Below are positions 7,160 to 16,159 of a stretch of DNA of 34,736 nucleotides, one piece after another; positions within the stretch are counted from its first letter, which is position 1; the number at the start of each line of letters is the position of its first letter. The stretch spans positions 1-34,736 of the forward strand of contig NZ_JAVBXX010000033.1 of the NCBI RefSeq assembly GCF_030824335.1, written 5' to 3'. The notes beneath the pieces are model-generated. The model saw only the letters and a program-made list of their open reading frames with translations, ran no database searches and was not told the origin of the DNA. The stretch is from Azonexus sp. Its GTDB lineage: Bacteria > Pseudomonadota > Gammaproteobacteria > Burkholderiales > Rhodocyclaceae. Made by a program: the position numbers and the translations under genes.

Positions 7160-9234
7160 CTGCTGCTCGAGTTTTGCCGCCGTAGCGAGGTTGACCGCAA
7201 GAGGGCGCGCAGGCGGGCTGGGCGGAGTGGCAGATTCAAGGCGTGGGCGTTTTCCGGCAGATCGCCTGAACGCGTGCTGTTGAGGATGATGAGCGGCATC
7301 CGGGGCAGGATTTCCGGGATGCTGTCCGCATCGCACAGGATGGCGGTATCGTCGGGCAGCTGTTCGGTTGAGTGGCGGTCACCATGGCTGCACTCGTAGT
7401 TCCAGGCCTCGACCAATTGTTTGCAGGCGGCCAGTTCTTCCGATGTGCCAATGAAATGAACGCGGCCAAGTTTTGTGGTTTGTTGGATGACGGCATGGGT
7501 ATCTGCCTGCCCGCGGGGGACCAGCAGACCGAAGGTGGTGCCATGGCTGATTTGTGACGCCAGGGATACTTCAATATGCAGTCCCCGGGCCAGTCGTTCG
7601 ACAATGGACAGCCCCAGCCCCAGTCCCCCATCCAGTTCCCGGGCCGTATTGGCGACCTGGAAAAACTCGGCAAAGATCGCAGCCCGGTTTTCACGGGCGA
7701 TCCCGATGCCGTTATCGCGTACTTCGATGCGGGTTTTTTCCCCTTGCCGGCGGGCGCCAACCAGAATGCTGCCGCCGGCAGGCGTGTAGCGTATGGCATT
7801 TGAAATCAGGTTGCCGATCATGCGCTCAAGGAGTCTGGGGTCGGTTTTCAGATATTCCCGTGTCGGGTGAAAACGCAGACGCAATTGGTGTGCGTCGGCC
7901 TGGCGATGGAAGGCGTCATGCAGACGCTTAAAGACGGATGCCAGCGGAAATGTCTGGATATCCGGTTTGATCCCGTCGATGTCGAGTCGTGAAATGTCGA
8001 GCAGGGCGTTGAGCATTTCGCCTAGTGTCTGGGTTGAGGCATTGATCTGTTCGGCGATCCGCGGGACTTCGCGCAGCCGCCCAGCGTGTGCCTGGCGCAG
8101 TAAATCGGTGGTGAATAGCGAAAGCGCGTGCAGAGGCTGGCGCAAATCGTGACTGGCTGCCGCCAGGAAGCGACTTTTCGCTGCGTTGGCCCGTTCGGCC
8201 GCATCCTTCTCGCAGGCCAGGGCGGCGGTAGCTTCATGCACCCGGGTTTCCAGTTGATCCCGGTTTTCGGCCAGGGCTTCGGCCATCGAGCGCAGTTCGA
8301 TCAATTGGAGGCGCATCATTCGGGCGCCAAACAGCAGGATCAAGCAGAGCAGTATCCCCAGCGTGCCGATCTCCAGAAGGCGGTTTTTCCAGTTGGCCAT
8401 TGCCACATCCTGCGGAATGAGGGCGAGCAGGCGGAGTTCGGGAAAGCCTGGCACCGGGGATGCGGCAATCAGCAGGCCGTTGCCCCGAGCCTGGCCATGG
8501 TCCGGAATCAGGTCGGCGGCCCGGCCATCGAACAGGATTTTTCCGGCCGGCTGGCCGAGCATCGAAGAGTGGTGGCTTAGATCGGTCGGGCGGCAAGAGG
8601 CGATGATCTCGCCGCGACTATTGGTGAGGACCGCGTCGAAATCGTCGGACAGGCGGTTGGCCCAGCAGAAGTCCTGCATGTAGGCCGGCTCGATGGAGGC
8701 GAAGGCAACGCCGGTAAAGCGATTGTCGGTACTGCTGAGTCGCCGGGCAATGGCGTAGCTGTACTGCCCCGAATTGCGCCCGATGTACGGGCCGAAAGTC
8801 GTACGCTGAGCGCCTTTCTCCAACGTAACGAAATACGGACGATCGCGTACGTTGATCTGGGGAGGAGGGAAATAGGTTGAAACGAAGCGCTGTCGTCCCT
8901 GTGCGTCGAAAATGATCAGGTCACGCAGTTGTGGCATCGCCCGCGAGTGGCGCTGGGCGATGTATTCCCAGCCGCGGACGTCGGTCCATTCATTCCAGTC
9001 GGTACGATTGCCGGAAAGGTCTGTCGAAATTTCGTTGATCAGCAGGTCGACGGCTTCAAAAGAGCGGGCAGTGTGTTCTGCCATCATGACCGAGAACTGC
9101 TGCAAACGTTTTTCGCCGCTCTCCAGGTCGCGTTGGTAGGACAGGGTGAGGTCGGCCAGCACGACGAATAAAACGGTCAAGGTGCTGGCCAGCGCAACAA
9201 TCAGGGCGAGCTTTTCCGGCTTGCGGTTGATCAT
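7156..9234 (-). CDS. Sensor histidine kinase with periplasmic Cache-like domain and degenerate receiver-like C-terminus
   Basis: 692 residues. The order is a membrane helix (about 10-30), a periplasmic Cache-like sensor (about 31-284, with DRPYFVTLEKGAQRTTFGPY), a second helix (about 286-304), a coiled linker, a HisKA domain with H362 in AAASHDLRQPLHAL, and an HATPase domain (LLERMIGNLISNAIRYTP, EVRDNGIGIA, GGLGLGLSIVERLA). After about residue 590 a receiver-like domain follows. D635 lies in AILCDADSIP, but there is no acidic pair at its first strand and Arg replaces the usual Lys in LPLRPARL, so phosphotransfer there is doubtful. The likely partner is the convergent NarL-type regulator. It is probably co-transcribed with the membrane methyltransferase, which ends six bases upstream. 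Confidence 0.9.
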   Translation of the reverse strand: MINRKPEKLALIVALASTLTVLFVVLADLTLSYQRDLESGEKRLQQFSVMMAEHTARSFEAVDLLINEISTDLSGNRTDWNEWTDVRGWEYIAQRHSRAMPQLRDLIIFDAQGRQRFVSTYFPPPQINVRDRPYFVTLEKGAQRTTFGPYIGRNSGQYSYAIARRLSSTDNRFTGVAFASIEPAYMQDFCWANRLSDDFDAVLTNSRGEIIASCRPTDLSHHSSMLGQPAGKILFDGRAADLIPDHGQARGNGLLIAASPVPGFPELRLLALIPQDVAMANWKNRLLEIGTLGILLCLILLFGARMMRLQLIELRSMAEALAENRDQLETRVHEATAALACEKDAAERANAAKSRFLAAASHDLRQPLHALSLFTTDLLRQAHAGRLREVPRIAEQINASTQTLGEMLNALLDISRLDIDGIKPDIQTFPLASVFKRLHDAFHRQADAHQLRLRFHPTREYLKTDPRLLERMIGNLISNAIRYTPAGGSILVGARRQGEKTRIEVRDNGIGIARENRAAIFAEFFQVANTARELDGGLGLGLSIVERLARGLHIEVSLASQISHGTTFGLLVPRGQADTHAVIQQTTKLGRVHFIGTSEELAACKQLVEAWNYECSHGDRHSTEQLPDDTAILCDADSIPEILPRMPLIILNSTRSGDLPENAHALNLPLRPARLRALLRSTSLRRQNSSSS

Positions 9235-9240
9235 CGCAGG

Positions 9241-9990
9241 TCAGAGACGATAGCAGTACAGCGGGCGCGGTGGCATGCAGGCAACTTCGATGACCCGGGT
9301 CGGTGCCACGCCGGGGATAGGAAAACTGTTGCTGATGAAAAAGCTGCCCGGACGCATTTCGGCCTGGGCTTTTTTCCATAGTTCGGGCATTGGCACTGGC
9401 GAGAGAAAGGCGTAGACCACGTCGAATTCGTGCAGTGGCATGCGCCACAAGTCTTCCCAGCGCCAATCCAGATTGTTTCTGCCCAGCCCATGGAGTTTTC
9501 CGGTCAACCAGGTCAGCGGGGCATTTTCGACGCCGGTGAAATGGCGTTCCGGCCAACGGTCGGCGAGCGGGATTACCGTGCTGCCGACGCCGGCACCCAG
9601 ATCGAGAAAGCGTTGCGCTTCGAGTTCGCCGAGCAGTTCGTCCAGCGCATCGACCGTCTCCCGATTGGACAGGTAGAGCGGTATTTGTCCGGTCAACGCG
9701 CCGCGATAGACCAGTAGCAACAGGATGAAGGCCAACAGGAACCAGCCGGGGTCGATGGCCAGACTGTGCGTCAGCCAGATCAGCGGCATGAACAGCGCGT
9801 GGATCACGCGCCACCACCAGGGTTGACGCGACAGGGTGGCGAGGGCCAAGGCAACTGCGCCGATGCTCAGGCTGGTTTCCAGCCAGGGCATGGCGTCGCT
9901 TTGCCAGCCGAAGTAAGGCCAGGCCAGTGACAGGACGAGAATGACGGCGGCGCCTTGCAGGGCCAGTTGTCGGGTTGGGGTCGAAGACAT
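9241..9990 (-). CDS. Membrane-anchored class I SAM-dependent methyltransferase
   Basis: 249 residues. About four N-terminal membrane helices (near 9-29, 37-54, 58-78, 82-100) precede a Rossmann methyltransferase domain. FLDLGAGVGS (128-137) is motif I for S-adenosylmethionine, and GVENAPLTWLTG probably contains the acidic residue of motif II. The C-terminal part (EMRPGSFFISNSFPIPG) matches the late strands of the fold. The substrate is unknown; a lipid, quinone or membrane-protein target is plausible because of the anchor (inference). Its stop lies six bases before the kinase start, so the two genes probably share a transcript. Confidence 0.75.
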   Translation of the reverse strand: MSSTPTRQLALQGAAVILVLSLAWPYFGWQSDAMPWLETSLSIGAVALALATLSRQPWWWRVIHALFMPLIWLTHSLAIDPGWFLLAFILLLLVYRGALTGQIPLYLSNRETVDALDELLGELEAQRFLDLGAGVGSTVIPLADRWPERHFTGVENAPLTWLTGKLHGLGRNNLDWRWEDLWRMPLHEFDVVYAFLSPVPMPELWKKAQAEMRPGSFFISNSFPIPGVAPTRVIEVACMPPRPLYCYRL

Positions 9991-10060
9991 GGGCGGGATT
10001 ATGCCATTGCGGCGTCATTCGGCCGATCTCCTGAGCTGGAATTGGTACGCTCCAGTGGAT

Positions 10061-13000
10061 TCAGGATTCGAGTTTTTGCCGCCAAAGCCTGCGCTGCGCT
10101 TGCACGGCGTCCGCACTGGCCCGCCGTAGCGGACCGAAGCCGCGCACCGTCGACGGCCAGTCGGCCAGTAACCGCCGCTCGGCTTGTGCGTTACTTGATC
10201 CGGCCGTCTCGATCAGCAAGGCAAGGTCGGCTTCGTAATCGCTCAGCATGTTGCGGTCGACTGCCCTGTCTTCGCCGAAACGGAAGGGATCAAGCCAACT
10301 GCCGCGCAGACCACGGGCCTTGGCCAGCAGCTTGAGGAGCGGCCACAGCCAGGCGCCAAAGCGCATTTTCTTCGGCCGTCCATCCGGGCCGGGACGAGCC
10401 AGGCCGGGCGGGGCGAAATGGAAAGTCAGGGCATAGTCGCCGGTGAAAGTCGCTGCCAGCTGTTTGGCGAAATTGCCTTCGGTGTACAGTCGGGCGACTT
10501 CGTATTCGTCCTTGGGCGCCAGCAGGCGTGCGTACTGGGTGGCGACGCTGCGGCTCAGCGCCTCGTCGCCGAGCGCACGGATAGCGCTCACGCGCTGGCG
10601 ATAACGTTCGCCCAGCGCCGCGTTCTGATAGTCCGTCAGGTGCGCAATGCGCCGGGCAATCAAATCGTCCAGTGTCTGCGGTGATGTTGCCGCGGCATCG
10701 GGCAAAACTGAAAACTTTTCCGGATCGACGGCGACCCGGCGGCCCCACAAAAATGCCTGTTGATTGGCGTCGACCGCAGCAGCATTCAGTACGATGGCCT
10801 GATCGATGGCGTTGGCCGAAATCGGCACCAGCCCTTTTTGCCAGGCGTAACCGAGGAGCAACAGATTGGCGTAAATCGCGTCGCCCATCAGGCGGCTGGC
10901 CAGCGCCTGGGCATCGATGAAGTCGATCGCCGTTTTGCCCAGCGTGTCGATCAGCCGTTGCTGCATGGCGTCCGCGGGGAACTGCCAGTCGCGGTTGCGC
11001 GTGAATTCCGCCGTGGGCGTAGCGCTGCTGCTGATCACTGCCCGCGTGTGGCCGGCCAGCATTTTTGCCAATGCCTCACTGCCCGAACTGACGACCAGAT
11101 CGCCGCCGAGAATGGCATGCGCTTCGCCGGTGGCGATGCGTGCCGCGTGAATGTCTTCCGGCCGGTCGGCGATGCGCAGATGGGAAAAAACCGCGCCAAA
11201 CTTTTGGGCCAGCCCGGTCATGTCCAGTGCCGATACGCCCTTGCCGTCGAGATGGGCCGCCATGCCGATCAAGGCGCCGAGCGTGATGACGCCGGTGCCG
11301 CCAACGCCGGTGAGCAAGAGGTTGTACGGTTGGCGGGTTGCGGGAAGGCAAGGCTCGGGCAAGTGCGCTGAAGCCGTTTCGTCCGGCGTGTTGTCGTCTG
11401 TCGCCAGCGGCGCGCCCGACTTCAGTCGGCCGCCTTCGACGCTGACGAAGCTCGGACAGAAGCCTTTGACGCAGGAAAAATCCTGATTGCAGGACGACTG
11501 GTCGATCCGGCGTTTGGTGCCGAGCGCCGTTTCGACCGGCGTGATGGATAGGCAGTTGGATTGTACGGAGCAATCGCCGCAGCCTTCGCAGACCGCTTCG
11601 TTGATGAATATGCGCCGGGTAACGGGCGGCAGCTTGCCACGTTTGCGCCGCCGCCGTGCCTCGGTCGCGCAGACCTGATCGTAGATGAGTACCGAAACGC
11701 CAGGATGTTCGCGCAGTTCGCGTTGCACGGCATCCAGCTCGTCGCGGTGGCGGACTGGCACGTTGGGCGCGAGGTCGGTGATCTGGCGGTATTTCTCCGG
11801 CTCGGCGGCTACGATGATAATGCGCGCCACGCCCTCAGCGGCTAGCTGGCGAGTCATTCTGGCGACGCTCAATGTGCCGTCGACCGGCTGGCCACCCGTC
11901 ATCGCCACGGCATCGTTGTAGAGAATCTTGTAGGTGATGCCCGGCTGTTTCTTGCCGTCGAGCGGGGCGAGCGGGAAGGCGCTGAGCGCCTGACGGATGG
12001 CGAGCAGGCCGGAATGAAAATAGGTGCCGTCGCCGAGGTTGGCGAAGATATGGGTTTCGTTGGTGAACGGAGCTTGACCGATCCAGGGAACGCCTTCGCC
12101 GCCCATGTGCGTGAAGGTCGAGGTGTGTCGATCCATCCAGGTCACCATGTAATGGCAACCGATGCCGGCGACGGCGCGCGATCCTTCGGGTACGCGGGTG
12201 GAGGTGTTGTGCGGGCAACCGGAACAGAAGTGCGGTTTGCGCTCGGCCAGAACCATTGTCGGCAGTGTCGTCCGCTGTTTGGCCTCAAGCAGTTGCAGCC
12301 GGGCATGAATGGCCGGTGAGGTAAAGAATCGCCCGATGCGTTCGGCGATGACGCGGGCGATCTGGGCGACCGAAAGCTCCCCGGCAGCGGGGAGCAGCCA
12401 GTCGCTGTGGGCCAGGTAGCCACCGGCCTCCGGTGTTACGGTCCACTCGCCTTTTTCGTCAAATTTGCCGACGACGCGCGGCCGGACGTCATCCCGCCAG
12501 TTGTAGAGTTCCTCTTTCAACTGGTATTCGAGCAGTTGGCGTTTTTCCTCGACGACGAGGATTTCTTCCAGTCCTTGGGCAAAGTGACGGACGCCTTCCG
12601 GCTCCAGCGGCCAGACCATGCCGACCTTGTACAAACGGATGCCGATCTGTGCGGCCAGTGCGTCGTCGATGCCGAGTTCATCCAGCGCCTGGCGCACGTC
12701 GAGATAGCTTTTACCTGCGCTGAGAATACCGAGACGCGGGCTGGGCGAATCGATGACCAGTCGGTCGAGCCGATTGGCCCGGCAATACGCCAGCGCGGCG
12801 TAAAGCTTGGTGTTGAGCAGGCGGGCTTCCTGGGCCAGCGGCGGGTCGGGCCAGCGAATGTTGAGTCCGTCTTCGGGCAGGGTGAAATCGTCCGGTAAAA
12901 CGATGTTGACCGCAGCCGGATCGATAGTCACCGAGGCGGAAGTTTCAACGGTATCGGCCAGCGCCTTGAAGGCCACCCAGCAGCCGGAGTAACGGCTCAT

Positions 13001-13582
13001 CGACCAGCCGTGCAGGCCGAAATCGAGATATTCCTGAACATTGGCCGGGTAGAGCACCGGCATCATGACCGCCTTGAACACATGCTCGGTTTGATGCGGC
13101 AAGGTCGATGACTTGGCGGCGTGGTCGTCGCCGGCAATGACCAGGACGCCGCCGAATCTGGCCGAGCCGGCGGCGTTGGCATGGCGGAATACGTCGCCGC
13201 ACCGGTCTACGCCCGGCCCCTTGCCGTACCACAGGCCGAATACGCCATCGTACTTTGCGCCGGGAAACAGGCCGACTTGCTGGCTGCCCCAGACGGCGGT
13301 GGCGGCCAGGTCTTCGTTGATGCCCGGCTGGAATACGACGTGGTGTTCTGCCAGGTGTTGTCTGGCTTTCCACAGCCCGAGATCGAGATTGCCCAGCGGA
13401 CTGCCCCGATAGCCGGAAATGAAGCCGGCGGTATTGAGCCCGGCGGCAAGGTCGCGTTCGCGTTGCAGCATGGGCAGGCGGATCAGCGCCTGGGTGCCGG
13501 TCAGGTAAACCCGGCCGCTGTGTCGTGTATACCGGTCGTCCAGCGCGTCGGCCACCGTTGGTGGCAGGAGGGGGGCACCCAT
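10061..13582 (-). CDS. Fused indolepyruvate:ferredoxin oxidoreductase (IorA-IorB type)
   Basis: 1173 residues, the usual size of the fused proteobacterial enzyme. The N-terminal half has the alpha-type pyrimidine domain (GFISGYRGSPLGNLDLGLW, VVFQPGINEDLAATAVWGSQ) and a thiamine-diphosphate domain with ANLGDGTYFHSG. An iron-sulfur segment follows with C665, C668, C671 and C677 and further cysteines in SSCNQDFSCVKGFCP. The last part is the gamma/IorB domain (LLTGVGGTGVITLGALIGMA, GLAQKFGAVFSHLRIA). The family oxidises indolepyruvate or phenylpyruvate to the aryl-acetyl-CoA and passes electrons to ferredoxin. It is transcribed alone, divergently from livK, which fits a role in amino-acid degradation. 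The exact aryl substrate is not readable. Confidence 0.9.
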   Translation of the reverse strand: MGAPLLPPTVADALDDRYTRHSGRVYLTGTQALIRLPMLQRERDLAAGLNTAGFISGYRGSPLGNLDLGLWKARQHLAEHHVVFQPGINEDLAATAVWGSQQVGLFPGAKYDGVFGLWYGKGPGVDRCGDVFRHANAAGSARFGGVLVIAGDDHAAKSSTLPHQTEHVFKAVMMPVLYPANVQEYLDFGLHGWSMSRYSGCWVAFKALADTVETSASVTIDPAAVNIVLPDDFTLPEDGLNIRWPDPPLAQEARLLNTKLYAALAYCRANRLDRLVIDSPSPRLGILSAGKSYLDVRQALDELGIDDALAAQIGIRLYKVGMVWPLEPEGVRHFAQGLEEILVVEEKRQLLEYQLKEELYNWRDDVRPRVVGKFDEKGEWTVTPEAGGYLAHSDWLLPAAGELSVAQIARVIAERIGRFFTSPAIHARLQLLEAKQRTTLPTMVLAERKPHFCSGCPHNTSTRVPEGSRAVAGIGCHYMVTWMDRHTSTFTHMGGEGVPWIGQAPFTNETHIFANLGDGTYFHSGLLAIRQALSAFPLAPLDGKKQPGITYKILYNDAVAMTGGQPVDGTLSVARMTRQLAAEGVARIIIVAAEPEKYRQITDLAPNVPVRHRDELDAVQRELREHPGVSVLIYDQVCATEARRRRKRGKLPPVTRRIFINEAVCEGCGDCSVQSNCLSITPVETALGTKRRIDQSSCNQDFSCVKGFCPSFVSVEGGRLKSGAPLATDDNTPDETASAHLPEPCLPATRQPYNLLLTGVGGTGVITLGALIGMAAHLDGKGVSALDMTGLAQKFGAVFSHLRIADRPEDIHAARIATGEAHAILGGDLVVSSGSEALAKMLAGHTRAVISSSATPTAEFTRNRDWQFPADAMQQRLIDTLGKTAIDFIDAQALASRLMGDAIYANLLLLGYAWQKGLVPISANAIDQAIVLNAAAVDANQQAFLWGRRVAVDPEKFSVLPDAAATSPQTLDDLIARRIAHLTDYQNAALGERYRQRVSAIRALGDEALSRSVATQYARLLAPKDEYEVARLYTEGNFAKQLAATFTGDYALTFHFAPPGLARPGPDGRPKKMRFGAWLWPLLKLLAKARGLRGSWLDPFRFGEDRAVDRNMLSDYEADLALLIETAGSSNAQAERRLLADWPSTVRGFGPLRRASADAVQAQRRLWRQKLES

Positions 13583-13733
13583 GATGTGTCTCCGTTTAAC
13601 GCCTTGTGGGCGTTTTTACGCATCGTGCACGCCGGGATGTCGGCGCGCCGTGTTTTCTGATTCGAGTGTGCATCAGGCCATGCGTTCCAGCAAGCGCCGG
13701 CTATTTTTCAGGACATTTAGGTGTTTTCTGTTA

Positions 13734-13762
13734 TTGACGTGTACCGTATGCATGCGCAGAAT
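13734..13762 (+). promoter_or_regulatory. Candidate sigma-70 promoter for the liv operon
   Basis: TTGACG (13734-13739) is followed after 17 bases by CAGAAT (13757-13762), five and four matches to the consensus boxes. It would start transcription near 13769, about 40 bases before livK. The divergent gap 13583-13808 holds no other clear element. Confidence 0.35.
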
Positions 13763-13808
13763 CAGACTGTTCGATTTTGCCACCCCCTTCAGATCAGGAG
13801 ATATACCA

Positions 13809-15164
13809 ATGCAAGCAAAGCTTTCTGTAGTTGCCCTCTCCGTTGTTGCAGCTTTTGCCCTTTCCGCCTGTGGCGAAAAGGAAGCGCCGCCGGCGCCCGT
13901 TGCCGCCCCGGTTGTGCCGGCCGCCAAGCCGGAGATTGTGGTCAAGCTCGGTCACGTCGCCCCGATGACCGGCCCGCAAGCCCATTTGGGCAAAGACAAC
14001 GAGAGCGCTGCTATTCTGGCTATCGAGGAACTGAATTCGCAGGCTCTGGAAATCGGTGGTGCCAAGGTCAAGTTCGAGTTGCTGGCAGAAGATGACCAGG
14101 CTGATCCGAAGCAGGGCACGATCGTTGCCCAGAAATTGGTCGATGCGAAGGTCAATGGCGTGGTTGGTCACCTGAATTCCGGTACCACCATCCCGGCATC
14201 CAAACTGTATTTCGATGCCGGCCTGCCGCAGGTTTCGCCGTCGGCGACCAATCCGAAATACACGCAGCAGGGTTTCACGACGGCTTTCCGCGTGATGGCC
14301 AACGATGTGCAGCAGGGCAAGGTGCTGGGTGAGTTCGCTGCCAAGCAAGGCGTCAAGACCGTGGCCATCGTTGATGACCGCACGGCATATGGTCAAGGTC
14401 TGGCGGACGAATTCCGCAAGTCCGCCGAAGCCAATGGTATCAAGGTGGTGGCTGACGAATACACCAATGACAAGGCGACCGATTTCAAGGCCATCCTGAC
14501 CAAGATCAAGTCCAAGAAGGCCGATCTGGTCTTCTTCGGCGGCATGGATGCCCAGGGTGGCCCGCTGGCCAAGCAGATGAAGGAGCTGGGCTTGAAGGCC
14601 AAGTTCCTCGGCGGCGATGGCGTTTGTACACCGGAATTCATGAAGCTGGGCGGGCCGGCCACGGAAGGCCAGTTCTGTTCGCTGCCGGGGGTTCCGTTGG
14701 AACAACTGGCCAAAGGACCGGAGTTCAAGAGCAAGTTCACCGCCAAGTTCGGCTATGAAATCCAGCTCTATGCGCCGAACGTCTACGATGCCGTGATGGT
14801 CATCGCCGACTCCATGAAGCGTGCCAACTCCGTCGAGCCGGCCAAGTACCTGCCGGAAATCGGCAAGACCAACATGGAAGGCGTCAGCGGCAAGATCGAG
14901 TTCGACGAATTCGGCGACCTGAAGGGTGGTGCCATCTCCATCTACAAGTACCAGGGCGGTACGCTGGCTTATGTCGAGACGCTGGGTGGCAGCCCGGTTG
15001 CCGAGGCCGTCGCTGAAGTGAAGGATGCGGCTCAGGCCGTCGCCGGCGCAGCAACGGCAGTCGGTGCCGATGCCGTGAAGAGCGGTGCCGAGGCAGTCAA
15101 GACCGGCGCAGAAGCCGTCAAGGGCGCGGCCGATACGGTCAAGGCAGCAGTCGAGAAGAAGTAA
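13809..15164 (+). CDS. livK: Branched-chain/aromatic amino-acid ABC transporter binding protein with repeat tail
   Basis: 451 residues. The ATG at 13809 has AGGAG nine bases upstream and begins a lipoprotein signal (VVAAFALSACGEKE), so the protein is anchored by a lipid on Cys. An Ala/Pro linker precedes a type I periplasmic binding fold: VKLGHVAPMTGPQAHLGKDN, GVVGHLNSGTTIPASKLYFD, SPSATNPKYTQQGFTTAFRV. This is the LivJ/LivK/HAAT family, which delivers amino acids or related acids to LivHMGF. The last 55 residues (about 397-451) are an unusual Ala/Val/Lys-rich tail with four heptad units such as GAEAVKT, absent from typical LivK. The gene opens the livKHMGF operon. Confidence 0.92.
   Translation: MQAKLSVVALSVVAAFALSACGEKEAPPAPVAAPVVPAAKPEIVVKLGHVAPMTGPQAHLGKDNESAAILAIEELNSQALEIGGAKVKFELLAEDDQADPKQGTIVAQKLVDAKVNGVVGHLNSGTTIPASKLYFDAGLPQVSPSATNPKYTQQGFTTAFRVMANDVQQGKVLGEFAAKQGVKTVAIVDDRTAYGQGLADEFRKSAEANGIKVVADEYTNDKATDFKAILTKIKSKKADLVFFGGMDAQGGPLAKQMKELGLKAKFLGGDGVCTPEFMKLGGPATEGQFCSLPGVPLEQLAKGPEFKSKFTAKFGYEIQLYAPNVYDAVMVIADSMKRANSVEPAKYLPEIGKTNMEGVSGKIEFDEFGDLKGGAISIYKYQGGTLAYVETLGGSPVAEAVAEVKDAAQAVAGAATAVGADAVKSGAEAVKTGAEAVKGAADTVKAAVEKK
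15063..15146 (+). repeat. Four tandem 21-bp coding repeats in the livK tail
   Basis: Four in-frame copies (15063, 15084, 15105, 15126) encode GADAVKS, GAEAVKT, GAEAVKG and AADTVKA. The copies differ at third positions, so the array is not a recent slippage product. The unit predicts an amphipathic helix like those of LEA or apolipoprotein-type repeats. Confidence 0.8.
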
Positions 15165-15184
15165 GTTAATTGAACTGCTGACAG

Positions 15185-15208
15185 AAACGGCACCGCGAGG
15201 TGCCGTTT
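15185..15208 (+). terminator. Attenuator-like hairpin between livK and livH
   Basis: AAACGGCACC and GGTGCCGTTT form a perfect 10-bp stem around a GCGA loop, followed by CCTTATCTT, which is only partly U-rich. Position after the binding-protein gene suggests partial termination or mRNA end protection that keeps LivK more abundant than the permease. Confidence 0.6.
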
Positions 15209-15235
15209 CCTTATCTTGCGGTCAACGGATTCAAA

Positions 15236-16159
15236 ATGGATATTTTCCTGCAGCAAATCATCAACGGTCTGGTCCAGGGCAGCATCTACGCACTGGTCGC
15301 GTTGGGCTACACCATGGTCTACGGCATCATGGGACTGATCAACTTCGCCCATGGCGAAGTGGTCATGATCGGTACCCTGGTCAGCATCACCGTGACCAGT
15401 ACCCTGGCCGCAGCCGGCGTACCGCTCGGGCTGGCCGGTTTGGGCGGCCTGATTGCCGCCATGCTGGTTTGCATGGCGCTCGGCTGGAGCCTGGAGCGCA
15501 TCGCCTACCGGCCCTTGCGCGGCTCGCCGCGCCTGACGCCGCTGATTACCGCCATCGGTATGTCCATCGTGCTGCAAAATCTGGCGATGATCATCTGGGG
15601 GCGCAATTACCTGACCTTCCCGCCCTTGCTGCCGAAGGTCAATTTCGAATTCGCCGGCGCCCATTTCACGCTGGTCCAGGTCGCCATCGTGCTGCTCTCG
15701 GCTGCGATGATGGGCGGTCTGGTATTCCTCGTCTATCGCACCAAGCTCGGCATGGCGATGCGCGCCACGGCACAGAATCCGGCGGTGGCCAGCTTGCTCG
15801 GCGTTAACACCAACCGGGTCATTGCCGCTGCCTTTGTTGTCGGTTCGGCGCTGGCGGCCGTAGCCGGAGTGATGGTCGGCAGCTATTACGAAATCGCCCA
15901 CTACCAGATGGGTTTCATGCTCGGCCTGAAAGCCTTCACGGCAGCGGTGCTCGGCGGTATCGGCAACCTGGCCGGCGCGATGGCCGGCGGTGTGTTGCTC
16001 GGCATCATTGAAGCGCTGGGCGCCGGTTATATCGGCGATTTCACCGGCGGTTTTCTCGGCAGTCACTACCAGGATATTTTTGCTTTTGTCGTGTTGATCA
16101 TCGTGCTGATGTTCAAGCCGTCGGGTTTGTTCGGCGAAAAAACGGGAGACCGCGCATGA
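15236..16159 (+). CDS. livH: Branched-chain amino-acid ABC transporter permease LivH
   Basis: 307 residues with about eight membrane helices. The start MDIFLQQIINGLVQGSIYAL is the typical LivH N-terminus, and TMVYGIMGLINFAHGEVVMIG is a family hallmark. An upstream in-frame ATG at 15200 would begin inside the attenuator hairpin, so 15236 is preferred. The EAA-like loop region (MRATAQNPAVASLLGVNTNR) contacts the ATPase. It pairs with LivM to form the inner-membrane channel. The TGA overlaps the ATG of a short open frame that leads to livM. Confidence 0.93.
   Translation: MDIFLQQIINGLVQGSIYALVALGYTMVYGIMGLINFAHGEVVMIGTLVSITVTSTLAAAGVPLGLAGLGGLIAAMLVCMALGWSLERIAYRPLRGSPRLTPLITAIGMSIVLQNLAMIIWGRNYLTFPPLLPKVNFEFAGAHFTLVQVAIVLLSAAMMGGLVFLVYRTKLGMAMRATAQNPAVASLLGVNTNRVIAAAFVVGSALAAVAGVMVGSYYEIAHYQMGFMLGLKAFTAAVLGGIGNLAGAMAGGVLLGIIEALGAGYIGDFTGGFLGSHYQDIFAFVVLIIVLMFKPSGLFGEKTGDRA

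Noticed and set aside
9056..10018. 320-residue minus-strand frame covering the methyltransferase
   Set aside because: The overlapping frame has the LDLGAGVGS motif and membrane helices; this one has only Arg/Pro-rich low-complexity sequence.
15032..16066. 344-residue minus-strand open frame rich in His and Gln
   Set aside because: It is antisense to livK tail and livH; its composition reflects reverse reading of hydrophobic codons.
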